A program made the position numbers and the translations under genes. The notes under the pieces are model-generated. The model saw nothing but the letters and a program-made list of their open reading frames with translations. It ran no database searches and was not told where the DNA came from. Below are positions 50,046 through 59,970 of a stretch of 62,259 nt of DNA, in pieces. Source of the DNA: an uncultured Bacteroidales bacterium (GTDB lineage Bacteria > Bacteroidota > Bacteroidia > Bacteroidales > Muribaculaceae); the NCBI GenBank assembly GCA_902776835.1, contig CACYRK010000014.1, positions 1 through 62,259 of the forward strand, given 5' to 3'. The number at the start of each line of letters is the position of its first letter. Position 1 is the first letter of the stretch.

Positions 50046-52205
50046 CTATAGTTTCGCGAATTGCTGCAGGATGTCGCAGTGGCTGATGTAGGGTGCCACT
50101 TGTCCTGGGTGCTGGCGGTAGAACTGCAGCAGCGCCGTCATAGCATTGGTCTTGGCGGGATACTGCCCCACATTTTCAAGCCAGGTGCTTTCGATGTAGG
50201 GTGCGCCCCAATAGCCATAAGGCAGCCCTTGCGGGATGAAGGCCAGGGCGTAGAGGCATTGCTGGGTGAGTTCGAAGTCGCCGTGGGCGTCGTTGAGCGC
50301 CTCGTTGAGCAACTTCACTGTCTCGCCCACATAGTCCATCTCGTTTTTGTATTCCACACTGTCGTTGACGCTGTGGCTGTAACGGGTCAGGTACCAGCAG
50401 TCGCCCAGATGGCTCGCCTGGTAGTAGAGCGACGCGAGGCGGTAGGCGTCGTTGGCCCTCTCGATTGTGTTGCTGGTGAAAAGGATATTGTTTTTCAGCG
50501 CGACGACATCGCGGCAGAAGTCAAGTTTTTGGTTGCTCGACAATGGCAGGTTGACGTCGTCGTCGGGACGCGGGTCGTAATAGTCGACGATTTGATGCTT
50601 GAACCATCGCGGCGTGTTGTAGGTGCGACGCGTCATGTAGCGTGCTATGCCCTGCTGCCTCATGAGGTCGAGAGGTACGCGCTCGAGGTAGGTGATGGCC
50701 TGGTCAAACTGTCCTTCGCGAAGCAACTTGGTGCCGATTTGGTCGTTAAAGAAGTCGTCGTCGGGTAGGGCGGTGTTGTTGTCGCGCAGCAGGCGCTCCA
50801 GATTGCTGTGGGCCGGCTCCGCGAAGTGGGTGCGCAGCGCGAGGGCCTCGGCCGAGGTGAGGTGGTCGAACGCTGTGGCTGCCTCGTAGCGGAAGCCTTC
50901 TTGATAATTATCGTTGTGACCGTCCATCCACATCAGCGCCTGCATGGCTAAGTTGGAGTAGCCCTGCTCCAACATCGAGGGCACCAACTGGTCGTAGATG
51001 ATGTTGCTCAGCACCTCGGTGTAGTGGTTGCCGAGTTCGTCAACAGTGCCGTTGGCGGCGCCGTATTGCTGATTCTCGGCGGCCTCGGTGGCGAGCAGCC
51101 ACTTCATCTCCTCGGTGACCCATTTGTCGAATTTCTCGGTGGGCTCATACTTCTGAGTGCCAATTGCCAGGCGGCACAGGCGTGCGTTGTCGCGCATGCG
51201 CTGAGTGCCCGCCATGGTCATGGCCGACTCGAGCATGCTCATCGCCTTGCTGGCGTTGTTGCTGTCGAGGTAGTAGGTGAGCACGCCGGCAGCGCTCTGC
51301 CACAATGCTGGCGACTTGCATTTCTTGTTGTGCACTGCCTTGTCGGCCAGGGCGATAAACTGGTTGATCTGGTCGCTGTAGACGCTGGTGGCCTCGATCC
51401 ATTGCATGTTCTCGGGACTGTTGGTCATCGTCTCCTGGGCATTGTTGACAAAGTCCTGAATCAGGAAGGTGAGCGTGGGCGAGTTAGGGTCGGCGTTGTA
51501 CTCCTTGAGGATGCCGTTGAAGTTGCGCTGGTCGCGCATCACCCACTTGATGCTCTGCATGTCGTTGAGTTCGGCGTAGATGGTGCAGGCCTCGCGGCGC
51601 TTGCCGGTGCGCAGCAGCGCGTTGGCGTAGATGCCCTTCATCATGTCGCGATACACGCTGGCGGGCAACTTGTCGCCATAATGCTGCCAGTAGGCGAGGT
51701 TGCTCTTGTTGTCGCCCAGCATCATGAAGGTGCGCATCACCAGCAGCGAGTGCTGCGGAAGCAGGCGCGAACCCTCGTAGGTGCGGGCGCGGTTGTTGAT
51801 GTAGCGCAGACTCTCCTGGGCCGCGCGCTTCTGCTCAGGCGTGGGGTAACTCCACTTGTTCTCGGCAAGGTCGTCGCAGGCGTGCATATAGCCCACCAGC
51901 AGATGCAGGTAGCCCAACATCTCATCGTCATGGCGGTCGTAAGCCGTGCGCACAATGACGTTTTGGCTCTCGCTCATGTTTTCAAGTTGTTCGTTGCCTA
52001 ATGACATCATGTCCCACTGGGTAAGGTCGGTTTTCCCAGTGTAGGAGCGCCAAAAGTCGAGCATACGCTCAGTGAACGTGTTGCCCATGTAGGTGCGGTT
52101 GAAGGCACTGAACACATAGTAGTGCGGGCGTGGCCACGGACCGCAAGCCAGCATGCCGAGCCAGCAAGCCAGCACCAGTGTGCTAAGGATGGAAAATCGT
52201 TTCAT
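50046..52205 (-). CDS. Large helical lipoprotein, TPR-like, unknown function
   Basis: 719 residues. Lipoprotein signal MKRFSILSTLVLACWLGMLAC with Cys at 21. The mature protein is almost all helical, with repeated 30-40-residue helix pairs (LLPQHSLLVMRTFMMLGD, VYRDMMKGIYANALLRTGK, FDQAITYLERVPLDLMRQ, DAYRLASLYYQASHLGDCWY), compatible with degenerate TPR/SEL1-like arrays. It has the opening PRPHYYVFSAFNRTYMG. I do not recognise a named family. It overlaps the upstream lipoprotein gene by 23 bases and is co-transcribed with it. Expected at the outer membrane, periplasmic face or surface. Confidence 0.65.
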   Translation of the reverse strand: MKRFSILSTLVLACWLGMLACGPWPRPHYYVFSAFNRTYMGNTFTERMLDFWRSYTGKTDLTQWDMMSLGNEQLENMSESQNVIVRTAYDRHDDEMLGYLHLLVGYMHACDDLAENKWSYPTPEQKRAAQESLRYINNRARTYEGSRLLPQHSLLVMRTFMMLGDNKSNLAYWQHYGDKLPASVYRDMMKGIYANALLRTGKRREACTIYAELNDMQSIKWVMRDQRNFNGILKEYNADPNSPTLTFLIQDFVNNAQETMTNSPENMQWIEATSVYSDQINQFIALADKAVHNKKCKSPALWQSAAGVLTYYLDSNNASKAMSMLESAMTMAGTQRMRDNARLCRLAIGTQKYEPTEKFDKWVTEEMKWLLATEAAENQQYGAANGTVDELGNHYTEVLSNIIYDQLVPSMLEQGYSNLAMQALMWMDGHNDNYQEGFRYEAATAFDHLTSAEALALRTHFAEPAHSNLERLLRDNNTALPDDDFFNDQIGTKLLREGQFDQAITYLERVPLDLMRQQGIARYMTRRTYNTPRWFKHQIVDYYDPRPDDDVNLPLSSNQKLDFCRDVVALKNNILFTSNTIERANDAYRLASLYYQASHLGDCWYLTRYSHSVNDSVEYKNEMDYVGETVKLLNEALNDAHGDFELTQQCLYALAFIPQGLPYGYWGAPYIESTWLENVGQYPAKTNAMTALLQFYRQHPGQVAPYISHCDILQQFAKL

Positions 52206-53220
52206 AGTCGTTGTGTGTGTATTTGTTGGTGTTTGATTTGTCGAGTGTGTAGAGAATCACCTGGCGGTTGATGTCGCTGCGCTCGCCTGCCAGGGCGCGA
52301 GCCACCTCAATTATCTGGCTGGCCGTGGGGCGGAACACAATCACGCTGTCGCCCACGGTCACCCACGTGGTCGTGGTGCCGTCGCCGCTCAGTTCGGGGA
52401 TGTCGCGGCTGGCCACCACGGCATAGTGGCCGTCGCTCACACGGCGGTAGAGCGAACTGTCGGCAAGGTCCTCGCCATGCAGCACCGCTTTGAACTCCTT
52501 GCCGCGAAACAGCAGTTGCCACTCATAGCAGGGGTAGGCGGCGCACAGCGGCAACTGGTAGTTGGCCAGATGGCGCAGATAGGGCTTCACGTCGCGAAGG
52601 TCCAGGATGGGGTTGTGCCCATTGAGTTTCGTGGCGTCGCCGGTGTTGTAGACCATAAGCACGCCGTAGTCGACTGGCGGTGGCGGCATGGTGAGTTGGT
52701 GCAGGCGTATCGTGGCCGACAGCCGCATGCCATGCTCGCTGGCAACGGCGCGGGCGTCGCGCAAGAAGGCGTAGAACCGCTCCATGCTCGTGCGGGTCCA
52801 GTCGCAGTCGATCTGCACCTCGCGCGGGGCTGCCAGGCCGTTGGTGGCGCTGATTTGCACCACGCGCTCAACCACTAGGCGAGCCATGTTGCCCAAGTCG
52901 TGATGCATCACATTCTCCACGATAAACACCGTGGGAATCACCTCGATGCCGGCGGGAATGTCGGGCGCACTGTCGGGAAAATGCAGTGTGGCGTTGGGCA
53001 TGGCCACCGAGTCTTTCATCACCACATCGAAGTAGCGCACATACAACTTTTTCACGCCGTGCTCGCCCAGGAAGGCGCGCTCGGCGCTGTCGAGGCTCAT
53101 CGTGGTGCGCCAGTAGTACATGCTACGGGCGGGCTCGGGCACGTCGCCCGGTGCGCGATGACAACTGGTGGCGACTGCCACAAGGATTAGTAACTCCAAT
53201 ATGAAGTGGCTGTGCTTCAT
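52183..53220 (-). CDS. Lipoprotein with TIM-barrel-like domain, unknown function
   Basis: 345 residues from the ATG at 53220, chosen because it opens a lipoprotein signal (ILELLILVAVATSC, lipobox Ala-Thr-Ser-Cys). The body begins YYWRTTMSLDSAERAFLGEH, VKKLYVRYFDVV, IEVIPTVFIVENV, EVQIDCDWTRTSMERFY, MRLSATIRLHQL and DYGVLMVYNTGD: alternating strands and helices in the order of a glycoside-hydrolase-like TIM barrel. It may belong to a DUF3142-like group, but that is a guess and no catalytic pair is certain. It sits between the phosphoesterase gene (65-base gap) and the large helical lipoprotein (23-base overlap). Confidence 0.6.
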   Translation of the reverse strand: MKHSHFILELLILVAVATSCHRAPGDVPEPARSMYYWRTTMSLDSAERAFLGEHGVKKLYVRYFDVVMKDSVAMPNATLHFPDSAPDIPAGIEVIPTVFIVENVMHHDLGNMARLVVERVVQISATNGLAAPREVQIDCDWTRTSMERFYAFLRDARAVASEHGMRLSATIRLHQLTMPPPPVDYGVLMVYNTGDATKLNGHNPILDLRDVKPYLRHLANYQLPLCAAYPCYEWQLLFRGKEFKAVLHGEDLADSSLYRRVSDGHYAVVASRDIPELSGDGTTTTWVTVGDSVIVFRPTASQIIEVARALAGERSDINRQVILYTLDKSNTNKYTHNDYETIFHP

Positions 53221-53285
53221 GCGGTTATAGTAATTATTATAGTTCAATGTTGGAAATACTCGATCCCCCAAGACTTAGCCAACGG

Positions 53286-53996
53286 TTAGAGCGTGAGGTC
53301 CTCAATCTCGCCGTCGCCGTTGATGATAAACGGTCGTCGGCAGTCAAGGCAGGCCCAATGCTCGGTGATGACGGGGTCCTGCACTTGTTGCGAATGTCCA
53401 AAAATCTGGTAGAAATCGGTCTCGAGCGGCGACTCTTTCATCTCGTTCACGTCGGCCCAGATGATGCTGCCGGTGGGCTGATTGCCGCCACGGCGGTAAC
53501 TGGCCTCGTCGAGCACCATGATGTGCTCGGGAAGGATGTCGTTGAGGGCGGCGGCGCGGGCCTCGCTCACCACGTCGGCATGGCGCTGAAGCCAGTCGGC
53601 ATTCACTCCGGCGTGGGTGAAGAGGAACTTTTTCCCAGCCACCTCGGCCTCGTGGGCCAGTTTGAACATGTGCACGTTGCGGGCAAAGTAGTGCGCCACC
53701 ACGGCAGCCATGTCAAAGTCGAAGCGACTGCCCTTCGACAGAGAGCCGTAAGGCGTGCGCCAGTAGTGCAGGTCGTGGTTGCCCAGCAGCAACACCGCAT
53801 TGTGACCGTAACTGCGGCTCCACGTCACGATGTCCTGGAAGTTGCTGAACGCATCCTCCGGCTCGATGTTCTCGCGACCGTACGGATCGAGGTAGTCGCC
53901 AAGAAAGACTATCTCGGAAAAGTCGCGAGCCGAGACGGCGTCGCGCCAAAAGTCGCGCCCATGTATGTCGGGCAATATCAGTATCTCGTTCGCCAT
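53286..53996 (-). CDS. Calcineurin-like metallophosphoesterase
   Basis: 236 residues, cytoplasmic. The metal motifs of the family are all present: ILPDIHGRDFW (D-x-H), VFLGDYLDPYG (GDxxD), LLGNHDLHYW (GNHD), FTHAGVNADW and QIFGHSQQV (GHx). This layout is like bacterial PPP-type phosphatases and symmetrical tetraphosphatases; the substrate is unknown. First gene of a probable three-gene minus-strand run with the two lipoproteins. Confidence 0.85.
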   Translation of the reverse strand: MANEILILPDIHGRDFWRDAVSARDFSEIVFLGDYLDPYGRENIEPEDAFSNFQDIVTWSRSYGHNAVLLLGNHDLHYWRTPYGSLSKGSRFDFDMAAVVAHYFARNVHMFKLAHEAEVAGKKFLFTHAGVNADWLQRHADVVSEARAAALNDILPEHIMVLDEASYRRGGNQPTGSIIWADVNEMKESPLETDFYQIFGHSQQVQDPVITEHWACLDCRRPFIINGDGEIEDLTL

Positions 53997-54296
53997 GTCA
54001 GGTCGCTTGTGTAATTAATGGTGCAAATGTAACGAAAAATCACCGCCTCCAAAAGAAAAACCCACAAAAAATAAAAAAACTCCAACAATTTTTGCGGTTT
54101 TTGCGGTGATATAGCAGACGACCCGTATTCCCTCCCCTCGATCAGGAAAACCTTTTATCCCAAATCGGCCATTAGAAATCACGCCAAAACAAAACTGTTA
54201 TGGCACAATTAGGAATGTCGGCCCATTGAAGTAATGGGGGTGCCTTTTCGCCTTTTTCTTGCAAATTCTCCGACTCCGTCGTGGCCTCATCTCCAC

Positions 54297-54324
54297 CCTG
54301 TCGGTCTGTATTGCGGCCGACAGG
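54297..54324. other. Unassigned 8-bp hairpin
   Basis: CCTGTCGG (54297-54304) pairs perfectly with CCGACAGG (54317-54324). It lies 15 bases before the MITE-like element. Otherwise the stretch 54000-54339 is A+T-rich with no gene or promoter recognised. Confidence 0.4.
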
Positions 54325-54339
54325 CTGTACATTCCCCAT

Positions 54340-54499
54340 AATCAAAGGGACGGTTCTTTTGATTTAGAATAATTCTAAATTATAATTTCCATTTATCTTA
54401 TAATCAGGACTTAAAAGCAGATTTCCGGCTACAATCAAAAGCCCATAATTGTAGTGTATTTAACCTAAATTAACAATCAAAAGAACCGTCCCTTTGATT
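54340..54499. mobile_element. 160-bp MITE-like element with perfect 25-bp inverted ends
   Basis: AATCAAAGGGACGGTTCTTT plus TGATT (54340-54364) is the exact inverse of 54475-54499. The 110-bp interior is A+T-rich with no coding potential. No target duplication is obvious at the ends. A sequence like one end occurs at 867-889. It lies in the gap between the divergent phosphoesterase and argS genes. Confidence 0.7.
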
Positions 54500-54549
54500 T
54501 GCGGTGGCGGTTTTTGGGCGGTGGATTTCGGTGGGTGGGAAAAATGTTG

Positions 54550-54558
54550 TAACTTTGC
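54550..54558 (+). promoter_or_regulatory. -7 box for argS and GC-rich leader
   Basis: TAACTTTGC, a perfect -7 match, 93 bases upstream of the ATG. The leader can form GCGGG/CCCGC and GGGCGC/GCGCCC hairpins (54565-54607). No T-box features are seen. Confidence 0.6.
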
Positions 54559-54642
54559 AGGTTGTGCGGGCCGAAGGACCCGCGTGAGGGCGCACTCGGC
54601 GCCCGGCATTGATTAGGAACACTCACTTAAAACTGTAGATAT

Positions 54643-56427
54643 ATGTCGATTGACCAAATTTTGTCGCAGGCGACGTCGCAGGCAGTCAAGGCGCTCTATG
54701 ACCTCGACTTTCCCGCCGCCAACATCGTGCCGCAAACCACCAAGAAGGAGTTTGAGGGCAACGAGACCATCGTAGTTTTCCCATTCCTCAAAGCGTCGCA
54801 CAAGGCTCCCGAGGCCACGGCGACCGAGATAGGCGAGTACCTCGTGGCTAATTGCGAAGCCGTAGAGAAGTTCAACGTCATCAAGGGCTTCCTCAATATC
54901 ACCATCAAGCCCACTTTCTGGACCGGTGTCCTGCACCATGTGGCCGAGACGCCCGATTATGGCTTTGTGCCCGTGACCGACGCCAGTCCGCTGGTGATGA
55001 TTGAGTACTCGTCGCCCAATACCAATAAGCCTCTGCACCTGGGCCACGTACGCAACAACTTGCTGGGCTACAGCCTGTCGCGCATCATGCAGGCCTGTGG
55101 CAACCGCGTGGTGAAGACCAACATTGTCAACGACCGCGGCATCCACATCTGCAAGTCGATGCTCGCCTGGCTAAAGTGGGGCAACGGCGCCACGCCCGAG
55201 AGCACCGGCATCAAGGGTGACCACCTGATTGGCGACTTCTACGTGGCCTTCGACAAGCACTATAAAGAAGAGGTGAAGCAACTCATGGAGCAAGGCATGA
55301 GCCAGGAAGAGGCCGAGAAGGCCTCGCCGCTGATGCACGAAGCGCGCGAGATGCTCAAGAAGTGGGAGGACGGCGACGAGCAGGTGCGCTCGCTGTGGCG
55401 AATGATGAACGAGTGGGTTTACGCCGGTTTCGACGAGACTTACCGCCGCATGGGGGTCGACTTCGACAAGATTTACTACGAGAGCGAGACCTATCTCGAG
55501 GGCAAGGAGAAGGTGCTCGAAGGCCTCGACAAGGGCGTGTTCTACCGCAAGGACGACGGCAGCGTGTGGGCCGACCTCACGCCCGATGGCCTCGACCACA
55601 AGTTGCTGCTGCGAAGCGACGGCACATCGGTTTACATGACCCAGGACATCGGTACGGCCAAACTCCGTTACCAGGACTATCCCATCGACAAGATGATATA
55701 TGTGGTGGGCAACGAGCAGAACTACCACTTCCAGGTGCTCTCGCTCTTGCTCGACAAACTGGGCTTCAAGTGGGGTAAGGACTTGATTCACTTCTCCTAC
55801 GGCATGGTGGAGTTGCCCAACGGCAAAATGAAGTCGCGCGAAGGCACCGTGGTCGACGCCGACGAACTGATGGACGAGATGATTGCCACCGCACGCACCA
55901 TGAGCGATGAGCCCGGACGCCTGCAGGGCGTGACCGACGACGAGAAGGCCGAGGTGCTGCGCAAGGTGGGACTGGGTGCCCTCAAGTACTTCATCCTCAA
56001 GGTCGATCCGCGCAAGAACATGCTGTTCAACCCGCAGGAGTCGATCGACTTCAACGGCAACACCGGGCCTTTTATCCAGTACACCTACGCCCGCATCCAG
56101 TCGTTGCTGCGTAAGGCCAGCGACGACCTCGCCGCAACCGACTATAGCGAGGTCGCTCCAAACGACAAGGAAATCAGCATCATCCAGCGCCTGGCCGACT
56201 TTGGCGCCGTGGTGGCCGATGCCGGCAAGAACTATAGCCCGGCACTCATCGCCAACTATGCCTACGAGTTGGCCAAGGAGTTCAACCAGTTCTACCACGA
56301 CTACAGCATCCTCAAGGAGGACGATGCCGCACGTCGCGTGTTCCGACTGGTGCTCTCGCGCACCGTGGGCGACATCCTGAAGCGCGCCACTTCGCTGCTC
56401 GGCATGGAGATGCCCGAGCGCATGTGA
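54643..56427 (+). CDS. argS: Arginyl-tRNA synthetase
   Basis: 594 residues, class I. N-terminal Add-1 domain (about 1-120), the HIGH motif as HLGH in TNKPLHLGHVRNN near residue 130, VNDRGIHICKSM, then GMVELPNGKMKSREG near 393 replacing KMSKS, and the helical anticodon domain with GPFIQYTYARIQS and a C-terminal HDYSILKED segment. Normal length. Own promoter; the downstream gene begins 54 bases later. Confidence 0.96.
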   Translation: MSIDQILSQATSQAVKALYDLDFPAANIVPQTTKKEFEGNETIVVFPFLKASHKAPEATATEIGEYLVANCEAVEKFNVIKGFLNITIKPTFWTGVLHHVAETPDYGFVPVTDASPLVMIEYSSPNTNKPLHLGHVRNNLLGYSLSRIMQACGNRVVKTNIVNDRGIHICKSMLAWLKWGNGATPESTGIKGDHLIGDFYVAFDKHYKEEVKQLMEQGMSQEEAEKASPLMHEAREMLKKWEDGDEQVRSLWRMMNEWVYAGFDETYRRMGVDFDKIYYESETYLEGKEKVLEGLDKGVFYRKDDGSVWADLTPDGLDHKLLLRSDGTSVYMTQDIGTAKLRYQDYPIDKMIYVVGNEQNYHFQVLSLLLDKLGFKWGKDLIHFSYGMVELPNGKMKSREGTVVDADELMDEMIATARTMSDEPGRLQGVTDDEKAEVLRKVGLGALKYFILKVDPRKNMLFNPQESIDFNGNTGPFIQYTYARIQSLLRKASDDLAATDYSEVAPNDKEISIIQRLADFGAVVADAGKNYSPALIANYAYELAKEFNQFYHDYSILKEDDAARRVFRLVLSRTVGDILKRATSLLGMEMPERM

Positions 56428-56481
56428 TGGCACGGTTTTTGCCCCGTCATGCCTTGGATTAATATTAAAAGAAGTACTGAA

Positions 56482-57216
56482 ATGGAAAATTACTCGTATT
56501 ACAACAATGCGTATAATGCGCCAACGGCAGCGCAGGTCGAGGACGAAATGGCGCTCACCAACTATGTGAACGCTGTTATGCGCCGTGTCTACGGCAAGAT
56601 GGCCCTCGGTCTGCTGGTTACCGCCTTGGTGTCATGGATGGTTGCCTCGAGCGAGACCATGATGATGTTCATTTTCGAGAACACCTGGCTCTTCTGGGGC
56701 TTGATGATTGGTGAACTTGCGCTGGTGTTTGCCATCAGTGCCGGGCTGCAGAAGTTCAGTTCCGCAACCTCGACAGCGCTGTTTTATCTCTACAGCGCCA
56801 TCAATGGCATCACGCTCACACCGCTCATCCTGGCCTACACGCAGGAGAGCGTAGCGCTCACTTTCTTAATCACCGCTGCCGTCTTTGGCACGATGACCAT
56901 CTTTGGCTACGTCACCAAGCAAGACCTCAGCAAGATGGGCACCTTCCTGGTGATGGCGCTGATTGCCCTCATCGTGGTGTCGGTAATCAACATCTTTGTG
57001 CACAGCACGGCCATGGGATGGCTCATCAGTTGCGCCGGTGTGCTGATTTTCATCGGCCTCACTGCATGGGACACCCAGAAAATCAAGCGTATGGTTGCCG
57101 AGAGCGACTCGGTGATGGTGGGCAAGATTGCCACCTGGGGCGCTTTGAGCCTGTATCTCGACTTCATCAACCTGTTCATCTATCTGCTGCGCATCTTCGG
57201 CGGCGGTCGTGACTGA
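56482..57216 (+). CDS. Bax inhibitor-1/YccA-family membrane protein
   Basis: 244 residues from the ATG at 56482 (MENYSYYNNAYNAPTA). A hydrophilic Asn/Tyr-rich N-terminus (about 35 residues) is followed by seven membrane helices: MALGLLVTALVSWMVA, LFWGLMIGELALVFAISAGL, SSATSTALFYLYSAINGITL, FLITAAVFGTMTIFGYVTK, the later DLSKMGTFLVMALIALIVVS segment, and LYLDFINLFIYLLRIFGG, the usual C-terminal BI-1 signature. Family members are pH-sensitive calcium leak channels or quality-control partners of FtsH. Its TGA overlaps the ATG of the hydrolase gene by one base. Confidence 0.92.
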   Translation: MENYSYYNNAYNAPTAAQVEDEMALTNYVNAVMRRVYGKMALGLLVTALVSWMVASSETMMMFIFENTWLFWGLMIGELALVFAISAGLQKFSSATSTALFYLYSAINGITLTPLILAYTQESVALTFLITAAVFGTMTIFGYVTKQDLSKMGTFLVMALIALIVVSVINIFVHSTAMGWLISCAGVLIFIGLTAWDTQKIKRMVAESDSVMVGKIATWGALSLYLDFINLFIYLLRIFGGGRD

Positions 57217-58178
57217 TGAAGCGACGCACGCTGCGCTGGATATTGTGGCCGCTGGCACTGCTCGTTGTGGCAGTGCTGGCGGTCATCGCTTGGGCGAGTA
57301 GTTTCATGCTGGACTACTCGCTCACTGCTTATCACCGCCCCGATGCCGAGGCGCTGGAGCGCTTGGCCGAGCGCTCGCCGCAGGCTGTGGCCTGGGTCGA
57401 CAGTGTGCGCACCACAGGGGCGTTGCACGACACCGTGGTAAGCATCGGCGGTGTCGACAACCACGCCATCTATGTGGCCGCCGCTCAGCCCACGGGACGC
57501 ACCGCAATGCTGGTGCACGGATATCACGACTGCGCCATGTCGATGCTCGACGTGGCGAGCATCTATCATCGCAACATGGGATGCAATGTGCTGCTGCCCG
57601 ACCTGCCCGCACACGGACACACGCCGGGCGACTACGTGGGCATGGGGTGGACCGAGCGCGATGTCGTAAAGCGGTGGATCGACGTGGCCGCCGCGCGATT
57701 TGGCAGCGCCGACGACGCGCCGCGCATTGTGCTGCATGGGGTGTCGATGGGTGCATCGCTGGTGATGAACCTCGCCGGCGACTCGCTGCCCACGTGTGTG
57801 CGCTGCGTGGTCGAGGACTGCGGCTACACCAGCGTTTGGGACGAGTTTGCCTACCAACTCGACCAGGAGTTCGGCCTGCCGCCATTCCCCCTGCTTTACA
57901 CCACCAGCGCGCTCAGCGGCATGAAACTGGGATGGCGCTTTGGCGAGGCATCGAGCATCGACGCGTTGCGGCACGCCACTGTGCCCGTGCTCATGATTCA
58001 CGGCAGCGCCGACGACTTTGTGCCAACCGCCATGGTCTACCGCCTGAACGACGCCTATCACGGCCCGGCGCACTCGATGTGGGTGGTGCCCGGCGTCGAC
58101 CATGCACGCTCCTTTAGCACCTTCCCGCAGGAGTACGCCTCGCGGGTCGAGCAATTTGTCACGCCGTGGTTGCGGTGA
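57216..58178 (+). CDS. Membrane-anchored alpha/beta hydrolase
   Basis: 320 residues. One N-terminal membrane helix (about 6-26, LRWILWPLALLVVAVLAVIAW) anchors a periplasmic or cytoplasmic hydrolase. AMLVHGYHDCAMSM holds the oxyanion region, LHGVSMGASLVM the nucleophile elbow G-V-S-M-G, MIHGSADDFVP the catalytic Asp, and VVPGVDHARSF the His. Similar to Bacteroidetes BAAT/YqiA-like serine hydrolases. Substrate unknown. Joined to the BI-1 gene by a TGATG overlap. Confidence 0.85.
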   Translation: MKRRTLRWILWPLALLVVAVLAVIAWASSFMLDYSLTAYHRPDAEALERLAERSPQAVAWVDSVRTTGALHDTVVSIGGVDNHAIYVAAAQPTGRTAMLVHGYHDCAMSMLDVASIYHRNMGCNVLLPDLPAHGHTPGDYVGMGWTERDVVKRWIDVAAARFGSADDAPRIVLHGVSMGASLVMNLAGDSLPTCVRCVVEDCGYTSVWDEFAYQLDQEFGLPPFPLLYTTSALSGMKLGWRFGEASSIDALRHATVPVLMIHGSADDFVPTAMVYRLNDAYHGPAHSMWVVPGVDHARSFSTFPQEYASRVEQFVTPWLR

Positions 58179-58257
58179 CATGATTTTTTGCTCTTCTGCA
58201 CAATAATTTGCCACGATTGGAGTTAATAAGTGTGTAGATTGCATTATTTTTTTGATT

Positions 58258-59463
58258 ATGAAATTATTCAACAAGATAGTAGTAGCGGCTCTTATGGCCG
58301 CAACAGCATTGGGCGCCTGGGCGCAAAAGGACGAGTTCAACCCCATCACCACCGGTGTGGCATCGCTCTCGATTACGCCCGATGCGCGCGGCGCCTCGAT
58401 GGGCGACCAGGGTGCCGCCACCGAGCCCGACGTGAACTCGCAGTACTGGAATCCGTCGAAATATGCCTTTGCCTACAGTGGCGCTGGCGTATCGCTCTCC
58501 TACACACCGTGGCTGCGCAAAATCGTCAACGACATCTATCTGGCAAACCTCTCGGGATACATGAAACTCGGACAAGGCGACAACCAGGCTGTGAGCGCTT
58601 CGCTCCGCTACTTCTCGCTGGGCGAGATTCAGATGACCGACCAGGTGAGCGCCGGTATGGGTACCATCAACCCCTTTGAGATGGCCGTCGACGTGGGTTA
58701 TTCGCGCAAACTGTCGGAGAAGTTTGCCATGGGTGTGGCTCTGCGCTATATCTACAGCGACCTGGCCTACGGCGGATACAGCCTCGACAACGACGACTCG
58801 AACAAGGGCGCCTCGGCATTTGCCGCCGACATCTCGGGCTACTATACCACCTATCCCGTCATCGGACGCAACGAGTGCCAGTGGACCGTGGGTTTCAACG
58901 TGTCGAACATCGGTTCGAAACTGTCGTATAACGGCGGCAACGATCCTGCGTTCCTGCCCACCAACCTGAAGTTGGGTACCTCGTTCACCTTCCCGCTGGC
59001 CGACTATCACAACCTCACACTGTCGCTCGAGGGCAACAAGTTGCTCGTGCCCCTCAAGCCCAAGCAGAGTTGGTATCTCAACGAGGACGGCACTTACAAC
59101 GAGGAGGAATATGGTATCGCATTGCAAGACTGGAAGGACAAATCGTCGATTGCCGGTATTTTCGACTCGTTCCACGATGCGCCGGGTGGCGGCACCGAGG
59201 AGTTGCGCGAAATCAACCTGTCGGTTGGTGCCGAGTATGTCTACAACCAGCAGTTCTTCCTGCGCGGCGGCTATTTCCACGAGAATAAGTACAAGGGCAA
59301 CCGCCAGTACTTCGGCCTGGGTGCCGGCTTCTCGATGAATGTGCTTCGCCTCGACGCGGCCTACATCATCGCCACGGCACAGAACAGCCCGCTCGACCAA
59401 ACGCTACGCTTCACTCTGTCGTTCGACATGGACGGCATCAAAAATCTGTTCGGAGGCCGATGA
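58258..59463 (+). CDS. porV: Type IX secretion outer-membrane protein PorV
   Basis: 401 residues from the ATG at 58258. Signal peptide [23 protein letters not shown]. The body begins [107 protein letters not shown] and [15 protein letters not shown], all matching PorV (LptO) of Porphyromonas and Flavobacterium. It is a 14-strand FadL-like barrel that, with PorU, releases and attaches type IX cargo. This gives a route for the exported proteins with C-terminal sorting-like domains. Its stop overlaps the ispF start (ATGA at 59460-59463). Confidence 0.92.
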   Translation: MKLFNKIVVAALMAATALGAWAQKDEFNPITTGVASLSITPDARGASMGDQGAATEPDVNSQYWNPSKYAFAYSGAGVSLSYTPWLRKIVNDIYLANLSGYMKLGQGDNQAVSASLRYFSLGEIQMTDQVSAGMGTINPFEMAVDVGYSRKLSEKFAMGVALRYIYSDLAYGGYSLDNDDSNKGASAFAADISGYYTTYPVIGRNECQWTVGFNVSNIGSKLSYNGGNDPAFLPTNLKLGTSFTFPLADYHNLTLSLEGNKLLVPLKPKQSWYLNEDGTYNEEEYGIALQDWKDKSSIAGIFDSFHDAPGGGTEELREINLSVGAEYVYNQQFFLRGGYFHENKYKGNRQYFGLGAGFSMNVLRLDAAYIIATAQNSPLDQTLRFTLSFDMDGIKNLFGGR

Positions 59464-59951
59464 ACGCACCGCGCATCGGCATGGGATTCGACGTGCATCG
59501 TTTCGCCCCGGGCCGCGAGTTGTGGCTCGGAGGCGTGCGTATTGAGCATGAGTTGGGCCTGCTGGGACACAGCGATGCCGACGTGGCAATCCACGCATTG
59601 TGCGACGCCCTGCTGGGCTCCTTGGCCCTGCGCGACATCGGATACCACTTTCCCGACAGCGACCCGAGATACAAGGGCATCGACAGCCGAAAACTCCTCC
59701 GCGAGGTGTATCTCCTCGTGAGCGAGCGCGGATACACGCTGGGCAACTGCGACATCACCATCGCCGCCGAGCAACCCAAACTCAATCCACACATCCCAAC
59801 CATGCAGCGCGAGTTGGCACAGTGCATGCAGTGCCGCGACGACCAAGTGTCGATCAAAGCCACCACCACCGAGCGCCTGGGATTCACCGGGCGAGGCGAG
59901 GGCATCGCAGCCTACGCTGTGGCCCTGGTGGTCCCCGCCAAAATCGAATAA
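59460..59951 (+). CDS. ispF: 2-C-methyl-D-erythritol 2,4-cyclodiphosphate synthase
   Basis: 163 residues, the usual size. Fifth enzyme of the non-mevalonate isoprenoid pathway. [20 protein letters not shown] with the zinc Asp and His, [39 protein letters not shown] and [20 protein letters not shown] are diagnostic. Overlaps porV by four bases and ends at a terminator. Confidence 0.96.
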   Translation: MNAPRIGMGFDVHRFAPGRELWLGGVRIEHELGLLGHSDADVAIHALCDALLGSLALRDIGYHFPDSDPRYKGIDSRKLLREVYLLVSERGYTLGNCDITIAAEQPKLNPHIPTMQRELAQCMQCRDDQVSIKATTTERLGFTGRGEGIAAYAVALVVPAKIE

Positions 59952-59970
59952 CACATTCTTTCATAAAAGC

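Noticed and set aside
54560..54642. T-box or other riboswitch in the argS leader
   Set aside because: Only two short GC-rich hairpins are visible, without the T-box bulge or a terminator/antiterminator pair.
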